Both the position numbers and the translations under genes were made by a program. Of a stretch of 64,000 nucleotides of DNA, positions 8,023 to 17,049 are shown one piece after another (positions within the stretch are counted from its first letter, which is position 1; every line of letters begins with the position of its first letter). The notes under the pieces are model-generated. The model saw nothing but the letters and a program-made list of their open reading frames with translations. It was not told the DNA's origin and did not search any database. Source of the DNA: an uncultured Fodinibius sp. (lineage in GTDB: Bacteria; Bacteroidota; Rhodothermia; Balneolales; Balneolaceae); contig CAJXOG010000007.1 of the NCBI GenBank assembly GCA_913057775.1, positions 1-64,000 on the forward strand, read 5' to 3'.

Positions 8023-9651
8023 CTAAAACTTTGGAAACAAGCTTTTGATCACGCCCCATATTCCTTTCGCCGGCTTTAGAGCTTTCCTGTTTCGGGAAAC
8101 GGCTTTTTCTATAATTTCGGGTTGAAAAATGTCTTCTTCTTGTTCTGCTTCCCTGATATGTTTTGGGATACTTATATTTTTACCTGAACGGGCTGAATCA
8201 TTTTTCTTGGGAGAGCTTTTCTTATTCTCTGGCTTTCCGTTCTCTGATTTTTTCTGTCTTTGGGACTTGCCTTTCGATCTACTCGGACGAGGCTTTCGTT
8301 CCTTCTTCTGCTTAGGCTTCTGTTGGTCTGCTTTCTTCTTTGGCTCCTCAGTTTCTTTTTTCTGTTTATTAGTCTCAGAATCGGTTTTTTCCTTGTCAGA
8401 TTCTTTGGCAAACTTGCTTTCTTCCCTTGAGACAGGCTTCTTTTTTTTCTCTTTCTTTTCCTGTTGCTCCGATTGTTGTTGATGAGATTCTTTTTGGGGA
8501 GTACGCTCTTTTTTCTCTCTGCCCTTTTCATTGGATGACGTTTCTTCGGGAATATCCTTGACCGTCAGCTGATCGCCGACTACATTTTTAATCGCATGGT
8601 AATACTTTTTGTCTTTATTGCTGACAAACGTAATAGCCGTTCCCTCTTTGTCATATCGCCCTGTACGACCAATACGGTGAATATAATCTTCGGGATTATT
8701 CGGTACATCAAAGTTGACAATAAGCGATACATCATCGATATCAATACCGCGCGACAGCACGTCGGTGGCAACCATCACAGGATGCGTTTTATTTTTAAAT
8801 AAGCGCAGCGCTTCGTTTCGCTCCTCTTGATCACGGTCACCGTGCATACTTACCGCATTAACGCCCCGCTTCTTGAGCATCCGCTCCACTTCATCAGTAC
8901 CGCGTTTAGTAGCACAAAATACGATAGCCGATTTATATTTATCGGCATCAAAAAGTTGTTCAAAGAGAGAAAGTTTCTGTTTGGGATGTACAAAGTAGAT
9001 CTGCTGGTCAACGCTGTCAGCCGGCTTCGAAACCTCAAATTCCACTTCCACCGGATCTACCATGACCTGATCAACAACCTTCTGGACTTCTTCTACCATC
9101 GTAGCAGAAAAGAGCATCGTTTGTCGCTTTTTGGGAAGCTGTTCCACAATTTTCATAACATCAGGCAAAAACCCCATATCCAGCATACGGTCGGCTTCAT
9201 CCAGAACAAGATACTCCAAACCGCTGAAATCAAGGTTGAGGACATTCATCTGATCAATCAAACGACCGGGCGTAGCTACAATAATATCCACGCCTGCCCG
9301 AATAGCTTTTACCTGAGTCCCATAATCACTGCCACCGGTTACCGTCGCAGAGGTTATTCCGGTATGATATCCCAAGGCAAAAATCTGTTCTTCAATCTGT
9401 TGGGCAAGCTCACGTGTTGGCGATAAGATAAGAGCTTGCGTATCGTCAGATTTATTATGTGTTATCTTTTGCAGCAACGGGATAACAAACGCTCCTGTTT
9501 TTCCTGTTCCCGTCTGTGCGGCCCCAATAACATCTTTGCCGTCTAAAATTAATGGGATGCAATCTTCCTGGATGGGCGTGGGTTCGCTGTATCGCAAATC
9601 CCTTAATCCCATCATGAGCTCATTGCTCAAATTAAACTTCTCGAAACTCAA
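8023..9651 (-). CDS. DEAD-box ATP-dependent RNA helicase (RhlE-like) with long charged C-terminal tail
   Basis: AQTGTGKT, PTRELAQQ, DEAD, SAT, HRIGRTGR motifs; last ~180 aa K/E/Q-rich. Confidence 0.95.
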   Translation of the reverse strand: MSFEKFNLSNELMMGLRDLRYSEPTPIQEDCIPLILDGKDVIGAAQTGTGKTGAFVIPLLQKITHNKSDDTQALILSPTRELAQQIEEQIFALGYHTGITSATVTGGSDYGTQVKAIRAGVDIIVATPGRLIDQMNVLNLDFSGLEYLVLDEADRMLDMGFLPDVMKIVEQLPKKRQTMLFSATMVEEVQKVVDQVMVDPVEVEFEVSKPADSVDQQIYFVHPKQKLSLFEQLFDADKYKSAIVFCATKRGTDEVERMLKKRGVNAVSMHGDRDQEERNEALRLFKNKTHPVMVATDVLSRGIDIDDVSLIVNFDVPNNPEDYIHRIGRTGRYDKEGTAITFVSNKDKKYYHAIKNVVGDQLTVKDIPEETSSNEKGREKKERTPQKESHQQQSEQQEKKEKKKKPVSREESKFAKESDKEKTDSETNKQKKETEEPKKKADQQKPKQKKERKPRPSRSKGKSQRQKKSENGKPENKKSSPKKNDSARSGKNISIPKHIREAEQEEDIFQPEIIEKAVSRNRKALKPAKGIWGVIKSLFPKF

Positions 9652-9830
9652 TATGCTTTCTTTTAATTTCTGATTATGATGATATACTATTCCTTTTGAT
9701 AAAGGGCCCTAAGATACGATTTTCTAAGCAATTCACTTAACACAGTCTGTAATTTTTTATAAGGGAAAAATTGGATAACTTCGAAGTCCATTCAGAAATT
9801 CATAACAAGAATTAACTTTTAAGCATATTT

Positions 9831-10565
9831 ATGAAGTATACAACTTATATATTCTGTTTTCTTTTAGCCGGTGTCCTTGCTTTAAACGGCTGTAATTCCA
9901 GTTCTTCGGGAGATGTTTCTCTCCAAACCGAAGCTGATAGTCTAAGCTATAGTTTAGGCTTTCAAAACGGACAGTTTATGGCCCAAAGCGGCATGAGTGA
10001 GGAGATTGATCCGGAGTTAGTAAAGGCCGGGTTAGAACAAGCCCTGAATGAGCAGGAAGGATTGCTGTCTGATATGGAAATGAAACAAGCAATTCAAAAA
10101 TTCCAAATCAAGGCACGACAACAAGCTCAGCAAAAGAAAATTGAAGAGAGCAAGGGTAATACAGAAGAAGGAGAAAAATTCCTGTCCGAAAATAAAGATA
10201 AAGAAGATGTACAGTTGACGGATAGCGGCCTGCAATATAAAGTTCTTGAAGAAGGTACCGGAGCATCGCCCGGCGAACAGGATGAAGTTCGTGTTGATTA
10301 TGAAGGCACGCTCATAGACGGGACCGTATTTGACAGTTCCTATGAACGTGGCGAACCTGCTACCTTTCCTGTAAACCGCGTGATTCCCGGCTGGACCGAA
10401 GGACTACAAATGATGAAGGAAGGAGCAAAATATAAGTTCTTTATACCGGGTGACTTAGCTTATGGGCAAAATCCACCACCCGGAAGTCAAATTGGGGTAA
10501 ATGAAACGCTGATTTTTGAAGTAGAACTTCTTGAAGTCAATCCCGAAGATACTTCGGAAGAATAA
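9831..10565 (+). CDS. FKBP-type peptidyl-prolyl cis-trans isomerase, lipoprotein
   Basis: Lipobox LALNGCNS; 'VRVDYEGTLIDGTVFDSSYERGEPATFPVNRVIPGWTEGLQMMKEGAKYKFFIPGDLAYG' FKBP domain. Confidence 0.95.
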   Translation: MKYTTYIFCFLLAGVLALNGCNSSSSGDVSLQTEADSLSYSLGFQNGQFMAQSGMSEEIDPELVKAGLEQALNEQEGLLSDMEMKQAIQKFQIKARQQAQQKKIEESKGNTEEGEKFLSENKDKEDVQLTDSGLQYKVLEEGTGASPGEQDEVRVDYEGTLIDGTVFDSSYERGEPATFPVNRVIPGWTEGLQMMKEGAKYKFFIPGDLAYGQNPPPGSQIGVNETLIFEVELLEVNPEDTSEE

Positions 10566-10586
10566 ACTACTTTTCGCTTATTCTCT

Positions 10587-10625
10587 AAAGCCTGTCAGGA
10601 CAAAACAACCTGTCAGGCTTTTCTA
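10587..10625. terminator. bidirectional terminator between convergent genes
   Basis: aaagcctgtcagg / cctgtcaggcttt inverted repeat (one central mismatch) with A- and T-tracts. Confidence 0.75.
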
Positions 10626-10632
10626 TTTTATA

Positions 10633-11328
10633 CTACTCCAAACCTGATCCGATCAGTTCAAAGAGCTCTTTCTTATCAATATTAAAACGGTTGTTATAGT
10701 CCTTCACACTTCGAGTGATAACTTCTTTTGCTTCTTTTTGGTTATATATATGCGTGATCTCTACCTCTCTTTTCTCATCACTAAATGGGCGCTGCTTATA
10801 CGTCAGGAAATAATGAGACAATCGCTCTACAATATGCTTGGGCACATCTTGAATATCTTTCATTCCTCCAAAAGAAGCATCCCCTTTCATGACGGCAATA
10901 ATCTTATCATCGGCCTCTTCCCCGTCAATCATGCGAAATCCCCCCACGGGAATAGCATCGAGAATGATGTTGCCATGAGGAATATTGCGTTCCGTAATTA
11001 CACAGATGTCCAGTGGATCCTGATCGCCATCAATATCATCTCTCCCTGTTTTTTGCATACAATATGTTCCGACAAGCTCATCACACAAAGTCTGGGGTAC
11101 AAATCCATACGGCATGGGACAAATATTTGAAAAACGCTGTGGGCGATCCACTTTAAGGTAGCCGCTGTCTTTATCCAACTCATATTTCATCGTATCCCCC
11201 GGAACAATCTCGATAAAAACTTTAACGATATCGGGATTTTCTTGTCCTATATCAATACCGTGCCAGGGATGAGGTTTAGAGAAGAGTTTGGAAAGCTTTA
11301 AAAAACGCCGAATTTGAGAACGATTCAT
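10633..11328 (-). CDS. ppa: inorganic pyrophosphatase
   Basis: 'MPYGFVPQTLCDELVG...DGDQDPLDICVITERNIPHGNIILDAIPVGGFRMIDGEEADDKIIAV' family signature. Confidence 0.9.
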   Translation of the reverse strand: MNRSQIRRFLKLSKLFSKPHPWHGIDIGQENPDIVKVFIEIVPGDTMKYELDKDSGYLKVDRPQRFSNICPMPYGFVPQTLCDELVGTYCMQKTGRDDIDGDQDPLDICVITERNIPHGNIILDAIPVGGFRMIDGEEADDKIIAVMKGDASFGGMKDIQDVPKHIVERLSHYFLTYKQRPFSDEKREVEITHIYNQKEAKEVITRSVKDYNNRFNIDKKELFELIGSGLE

Positions 11329-11396
11329 GACCTGTAATAGATTGGTTTGATTACGAACTACAAGATATTAAAAAATTACGGCCTAAGAAGGGCAAA

Positions 11397-11431
11397 AAAT
11401 AAACAGGACCGGGATCAACCGGCCCTGTTTT
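11397..11431 (-). terminator. putative terminator downstream of recD
   Basis: aacaggaccgg-gatcaa-ccggccctgtt imperfect hairpin followed by a T-rich tract on the minus strand. Confidence 0.6.
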
Positions 11432-11605
11432 GTACGTTGGCTTTTCGGGGTACAAATCAATGGTTACAATAGATAAGTAACCAGGGATCAGTATGTTCAA
11501 TAATTACTACTCAAAACAATCTACTTTGTTCCAATATTTTTTCTTAATTATTGAGATGTATTAACGGCCGTATCAACTTTTTATTAGGCACTAATTAAGC
11601 CTTTA

Positions 11606-13444
11606 TTATGACCAAATATAGTCTCTTAAACCCGATGAGCGTCGAATTTTCCGTCTAATACCCTTTTTAAGGATCCTTTTTTTACCCGCGATGACAATTT
11701 TTCTGCGTGCCCTCGTAATAGCCGTATACAAAAGCTCCCTGTTCACTACCTTTGAAACTGTTCGCGGTAGTACGAGCATCACTTCATCAATCTCCGAACC
11801 CTGACTTTTGTGGACCGTCAGTGCGTAGGCGGTATTGTGATTGGGCAGCCGGCCGGGCGCTATCCCCCGAACTTCTCCCTCACTCTCAAAGTACACTTTT
11901 AAATCCCCATTCTGATCAGGAAAACACACTCCGCTATCTCCATTGAACAACTCCAGGGTATAATCATTAGTGTTGATAATAACCGGTTTCCCGGGATACC
12001 ATTGGGCATATTTTGGAATGAGTGACTGATCTTGCAGTATCTTTTCTACAAGTTTGTTTAAATGTACAATACCCCACGGCCCCTTCCTGTGAGCGGCTAA
12101 AATGCCAAACTGATTAAACTTTTTAACGGCTTGGCGTGGGTTGTCTCCATCTAAAACACCTTGAAAATATTCTGGAAGCTTGTCTTCTAAAAGTGACTCC
12201 AATTGGGAGCTATCGGAAATATTTTTAAATACGGCATCATCAATATTGGCTGACTCAAGGAGTGATAAAGCTGGATCAGCATTCCCTTTGTTGACTTCTC
12301 TGCTCAATCGGGCAATGCCGCTGTCGGATGAAAACCGATAACTCTTGGTAAGGAGTGTAATATTATCAGTCAGTGGTTTAGGGTTTTCGACAACAAATTC
12401 ATTCGGAATATCAAGCGATAAAGCATTCAGCCAGCCGGTATAATTTTCGGAATACTGATTACTTTCCATATCACAAATGTCACCAAGTACCGATCCCGCC
12501 TCTACCGAGGCTAACTGATCTTTATCCCCTAATAATATAAGTCGCGCATCGTCGAGCAACGCTTCCAGGAGCTTACTCATCAACGCTTGGTCAATCATTG
12601 AGGCTTCATCAACAATCACAAGATCGTATGGAACGGGATTGTCGGCATCGTGCTTGAACTGTGAACTGTAACGACGGGCGCCCAACAGCTGGTGAAGAGT
12701 TTGAGCCTTTTCTGGAATCGTTTCTCGAATTTCATCAGAAACATCCAGTTCTTCTTTAGCACCTAGAATTGAGCCTTGAAGACGGGCTGCCGCTTTACCT
12801 GTTGGAGCCGCTAACGCAATATGAATTTTTTTTTCTCTATCCCGATACTGTTCAAGAATTAACGCCAGCACGCGAACCACAGTTGAGGTTTTCCCTGTCC
12901 CTGGTCCGCCCGAAATAATAGAGAGGTTATTGAGAACGGAGGTTGCTGCTGCCACCTGCTGCCAGTCAGGTTGTTGAGATGATTCCGAAAAAAGACGGTT
13001 CAATCCATCACGCAATAACAAGTTGTCTATATTTTCATCCTGCTGGCGGCTTCGCTTAACCAACTCCTGGGCCAGAGTTCGTTCATAATGCCACAGTTTG
13101 TGCATATACAGGCGATCAGAATCATCCAGAATAAGCGGCTTATAATCACTGGGACTACCAACTGCGGGACATTCCACCAAGGCCGAACGCCATGAGTCCA
13201 GATCTGGGGCTTCTAGCGGTTTCTCTATCCGTTCATCATCAAAAATAGCTTGGCCGGCATATTCATCCAGCGGCAAACACACGTGTCCCTGCTGGTACAG
13301 GTGGCTTACTAAGCTGGCCGCCAGCAGAGCTTCCGAGGAGATTTGGGGATGGCGGCCCCTCAGAAAACGACACAGCTCAAGATCTATCGGACTAATAATT
13401 TCCTTTTGGCGAAGCTCATCCAGTTTCTGCATTATATTATCCAT
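11606..13444 (-). CDS. recD: exodeoxyribonuclease V subunit alpha
   Basis: Walker A GGPGTGKTST, 'VIVDEASMIDQALMSKLLEAL', 'ALTVHKSQGSEIDEVMLVLP'; start at MDNIMQKLDEL (13444), overlapping the recB stop by 8 nt (ATGGATAA). Confidence 0.93.
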   Translation of the reverse strand: MDNIMQKLDELRQKEIISPIDLELCRFLRGRHPQISSEALLAASLVSHLYQQGHVCLPLDEYAGQAIFDDERIEKPLEAPDLDSWRSALVECPAVGSPSDYKPLILDDSDRLYMHKLWHYERTLAQELVKRSRQQDENIDNLLLRDGLNRLFSESSQQPDWQQVAAATSVLNNLSIISGGPGTGKTSTVVRVLALILEQYRDREKKIHIALAAPTGKAAARLQGSILGAKEELDVSDEIRETIPEKAQTLHQLLGARRYSSQFKHDADNPVPYDLVIVDEASMIDQALMSKLLEALLDDARLILLGDKDQLASVEAGSVLGDICDMESNQYSENYTGWLNALSLDIPNEFVVENPKPLTDNITLLTKSYRFSSDSGIARLSREVNKGNADPALSLLESANIDDAVFKNISDSSQLESLLEDKLPEYFQGVLDGDNPRQAVKKFNQFGILAAHRKGPWGIVHLNKLVEKILQDQSLIPKYAQWYPGKPVIINTNDYTLELFNGDSGVCFPDQNGDLKVYFESEGEVRGIAPGRLPNHNTAYALTVHKSQGSEIDEVMLVLPRTVSKVVNRELLYTAITRARRKIVIAGKKRILKKGIRRKIRRSSGLRDYIWS

Positions 13445-16400
13445 TACTTCCCCCTTTGATATATTCGTCAAGTGCGGTAACCACCTGTTTATCGGGACGA
13501 TCAAAGAAAATACCTTCACTGCCCTCTTCATTCATCCCTCGTAAAAACAGATAGAATGCCCCTCCAAAATGTTTGTCATAGGAATAGCTTGGTAATCGTT
13601 TCTTTAAATATCGGTGAAGAGCTACCGTATAGATATGATACTGAAGATCATAGGACGCTTCATGCATTTCGTGCTGCAGCTCATCCTGACGATAATCACT
13701 AATCGAATCTCCAAGAAAATTCGTTTTGTAGTCTAATAGATAATATTTCCCATCAAACTCAAAAGTCAGATCGATAAAACCTTTTAAAAAACCGGAACCT
13801 GCCATGCCCTTATTTTCCCAATCCCGTGCAGCTTTTTTGCGAATGATCGATAACAGTTCTCGAGTTTCAATTTCATCATTCTGATAATAGAACTCCATCT
13901 CCGGAATTTGACGATCTTTTACTACAGATAAGTTTAGCCCCTCTAAATCCTGATGGAGTGGTTTATCTATTACGAGATCAAGCATCTCAGACACGGTCTT
14001 TTTCCACTCCAAATCAATTCCGTTTAACTGTAATTGATTGGTGATTACCTCATCTTTGTCCTCCGACTTGGAATAATAATTCTCAAAAATATTGTGAATA
14101 CAGGTGCCGGGTTGCGGACCCTTTGGAAAGGTAAACATGGTTTTCTCTACCGGCTGTTTGGTCGCCTGCTCCTCAATGTCGCCATAATCCATAAACTGAT
14201 CATAATCAGGCACATCGGGATCATCTTCATCCATCCAGCTGCTTAGCGAGGAAAAGCTCGATACTTCATATCCTGTTGTAATAGGTGTCGCTCTCTCGAA
14301 CGTGCCGGAAGATAATGATATATCATTTTTAGCATTAAAAAGATCCGACTGCTTGTTTAAAGAATCGGGCAACGGTTGTATATCCATCGTAAAAAGTGAG
14401 GGATGCTGATCACAGAGTTGCTGAATCTTTTCTTTAAACTGTTGAGAGCCCACTGCATTGTAGCTTTCCTGAACAGCCTCCTTCAACAGATTCTCACATT
14501 TTTCGGGATCATTCAGTAAATAGCCGAGCGGTGAAAACTCCGATTTTTTGGCATATGCCCAGCTCAAATAACAGCAGTGTTCCGACCGGGTCATTGCCAC
14601 ATACGCCAGGCGAAGGCTCTCGGCAAGCTCTTCTCGCGCTACCAATAATCGTTTTTTGTTACGATCACTATCCGTTTTGCCATTCAAATCCAAATAAGTC
14701 CGCTCAAAATCTTGGGGATCATGATAAACCAATGGTTTCCCGTGATCTTGATAGCGTGGACCGTACCACAAAAACGGGCAGAACACAATGGGATATTCAA
14801 GTCCCTTGCTCCGGTGCATGGTGACAATTTTTACCAATTCCTGGTCACTCTCCAAGCGCAGCTGCTCTTCATCACGATCGCCGGATTCCTCCTTTCTCTT
14901 ACGAGCCATCCACTTTACCAAACTTCTCATTCCTTCCTTTTGCTGTTGCGCCTCGGCCTGCATCAGCTCTCCCAGATGCAGTAGGTTTGTGACCTTTCGT
15001 TCACCATCCGAGTACCTGATGAGATGTTCCGAAATACCAGCCTCTTTAATCAGAGAGCGAAACATCGGTGAAAATCCTTTTTCCTGCCAGACTCTGTGCC
15101 ACTCGGCGAACTGTTCCAATATCGAAACCCATCGTTCTTCATTTTCTTTTACATCGATAAGATCATTCGCACTGTATGATGTAAGTGGCAATGCGAGAGC
15201 TGTTGTAATAAGGTTCTCGTTGGTCGGCTCAGTAATCGCTTTGAGAAATATCTCAAGCTGACGTGCTTCTTCACTTTCGAAGACGCTTTCCTGGCTATAC
15301 TTTACACTTTTTATTCCCCTTTCACGTAGAACATCACTTATTAGGTCAGCCTGTTTATGGGTTCTCACCAAAACGGCAATGTCTTTTGCCTCCACCTTCT
15401 TTTTCCCTATAGTAACCTCTTGGACCTTCCCCTCTTCAATGAGCCGGTAAATTTCCCGGGCTGTATCTTCGGCCGCCAGCTCCGCCGCTTCCTTTTTATT
15501 AAACTGATCTTTTTCTCCCAAAGGAAGGCTGCGAAATCGGATCGGAGGATTGGACTCTCCACGCTCTAACAGCTCATCATAGCGATCTTTGTCCACACCC
15601 GGCTGTACCGGATCATATGAAATGCGATCAAGTATAAACGGATTCTTGTGTTCACCAAAAAGTGTGTTAAATCCCTCTAAAAGCTTCGGCACAGAGCGAA
15701 AATTACGTCCCAAATCATAGGTTTTTTTACTGGACGCATCACGTTTTGCCTTCAGGTATGAAAACACGTCGGCCCCTCGAAAACTGTATATCGATTGTTT
15801 AGGATCACCAATCATAAACAGTGCAGACTCATGTTCTCCTGCATATATCCGCCTAAATATCTCATACTGACTCGGATCGGTATCCTGAAATTCATCGACC
15901 ATGGCTATGGGATACTTCTCTTTCAGCTTGTCAGACAATATATCTCCACGATCACCTATAAGTGCATTACGCAGCCTTAGAAGAAGATCATCGTATGATA
16001 ATACCTGCAGATCCTCCTTCTTCTCATCAAGTTCATCCCACAGATACTCCAAGATGTTTTTCTTAAATGTGGTTTCGAATTGTAAGACCGAATCCAAAAC
16101 CGTTAAATATTCATCAGTCAGACCAAAGAAAGGATGAGTCGGAATTTCATCGTATCCTTTATTGAGATTGTCTTCCAACGTTGATCTGCTAAAGTTTCCA
16201 AACTGATCGAATGGTTTGATAGTTTCAAATTCAGACGATAAAAAGTCATCCATATACTCAAACCAGTTGGCCAAATAGTCTTTACGATATTTTCGACCAT
16301 TCAGTGAATCTGATAGCAACAGGGACAAAATTTCCTGACGGTTGTTCAACCAACTATCCTGCAATTTTGTAAATATAGTCTGTAGCGCCTGCAATTTATC

Positions 16401-17048
16401 TTCTATCTCACTAATGGAGGATATATTTTCGGGCAAAACCTTCAGGTAGGGCTTGTCGAGATACTGACCGAGCTCATTTGCCAGCTTTTCAGGGTCATAC
16501 CCGTTATCCAAGAGCAAGTTCAGCAGCGGCTTTTTGTTGGGATGTTCCGACACTTCGGCCACCCAATTCCGCCAATAATCGTCCACCGCCTCGCGCACCA
16601 GCTCAGAATCATCCCCAATCATCTCGGCATCGTACATCGCTCGGCTTTCAAAGGCCTGCTCCTGCAATGCCTGGTAACAAAATCCATGGATGGTATACAC
16701 AGCCGACTCATCAAATGATCGTATCGCCTTTTCCAGTCGCTTCACGGCGCGATCTCTGTCATCAGTATGATGAAGCAACTCATGGAGAAACTGATCATGT
16801 TTGTTCACCACTTCTCCATTTTTAAGAACCGAAACAGCCTCACTCATCCGTTTTAACAAGCGATCTTTCAGCTCCTTGGTGGCAGCTTCGGTATAGGTGA
16901 CGACCAAAATTTTACCGACTGAAATATCCTGCTCAATCAGCGCTCGAATGTAGAGCGAGGTAATATTATAGGTTTTCCCCGTTCCGGCACTGGCCTCAAT
17001 GAGATTAACCCCAGAAAACGTAATATCAAACGGCTGAAGTTCTTTCAT
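13437..17048 (-). CDS. recB: exodeoxyribonuclease V subunit beta
   Basis: 1203 aa UvrD-like helicase (EASAGTGKTYNI, DEFQDTDPSQYEIF, GDPKQSIYSFRGAD) plus C-terminal nuclease motif 'LLDYKTN'. Confidence 0.95.
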   Translation of the reverse strand: MKELQPFDITFSGVNLIEASAGTGKTYNITSLYIRALIEQDISVGKILVVTYTEAATKELKDRLLKRMSEAVSVLKNGEVVNKHDQFLHELLHHTDDRDRAVKRLEKAIRSFDESAVYTIHGFCYQALQEQAFESRAMYDAEMIGDDSELVREAVDDYWRNWVAEVSEHPNKKPLLNLLLDNGYDPEKLANELGQYLDKPYLKVLPENISSISEIEDKLQALQTIFTKLQDSWLNNRQEILSLLLSDSLNGRKYRKDYLANWFEYMDDFLSSEFETIKPFDQFGNFSRSTLEDNLNKGYDEIPTHPFFGLTDEYLTVLDSVLQFETTFKKNILEYLWDELDEKKEDLQVLSYDDLLLRLRNALIGDRGDILSDKLKEKYPIAMVDEFQDTDPSQYEIFRRIYAGEHESALFMIGDPKQSIYSFRGADVFSYLKAKRDASSKKTYDLGRNFRSVPKLLEGFNTLFGEHKNPFILDRISYDPVQPGVDKDRYDELLERGESNPPIRFRSLPLGEKDQFNKKEAAELAAEDTAREIYRLIEEGKVQEVTIGKKKVEAKDIAVLVRTHKQADLISDVLRERGIKSVKYSQESVFESEEARQLEIFLKAITEPTNENLITTALALPLTSYSANDLIDVKENEERWVSILEQFAEWHRVWQEKGFSPMFRSLIKEAGISEHLIRYSDGERKVTNLLHLGELMQAEAQQQKEGMRSLVKWMARKRKEESGDRDEEQLRLESDQELVKIVTMHRSKGLEYPIVFCPFLWYGPRYQDHGKPLVYHDPQDFERTYLDLNGKTDSDRNKKRLLVAREELAESLRLAYVAMTRSEHCCYLSWAYAKKSEFSPLGYLLNDPEKCENLLKEAVQESYNAVGSQQFKEKIQQLCDQHPSLFTMDIQPLPDSLNKQSDLFNAKNDISLSSGTFERATPITTGYEVSSFSSLSSWMDEDDPDVPDYDQFMDYGDIEEQATKQPVEKTMFTFPKGPQPGTCIHNIFENYYSKSEDKDEVITNQLQLNGIDLEWKKTVSEMLDLVIDKPLHQDLEGLNLSVVKDRQIPEMEFYYQNDEIETRELLSIIRKKAARDWENKGMAGSGFLKGFIDLTFEFDGKYYLLDYKTNFLGDSISDYRQDELQHEMHEASYDLQYHIYTVALHRYLKKRLPSYSYDKHFGGAFYLFLRGMNEEGSEGIFFDRPDKQVVTALDEYIKGGSNG

Positions 17049-17049
17049 C

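Noticed and set aside
8129-8482. Phe/Ser/Cys-rich ORF antisense to the helicase tail
   Set aside because: Antisense shadow of AAG/GAA-rich codons; no independent support.
8172-8531. Highly basic 119-aa ORF (MKRAERKKSVLPKKN...)
   Set aside because: Out-of-frame translation of the low-complexity lysine/glutamate-rich tail of the DEAD-box helicase on the same strand; composition artefact.
8827-9426. 199-aa plus-strand ORF antisense to the helicase core
   Set aside because: Lies wholly within conserved DEAD-box helicase coding sequence; no family features.
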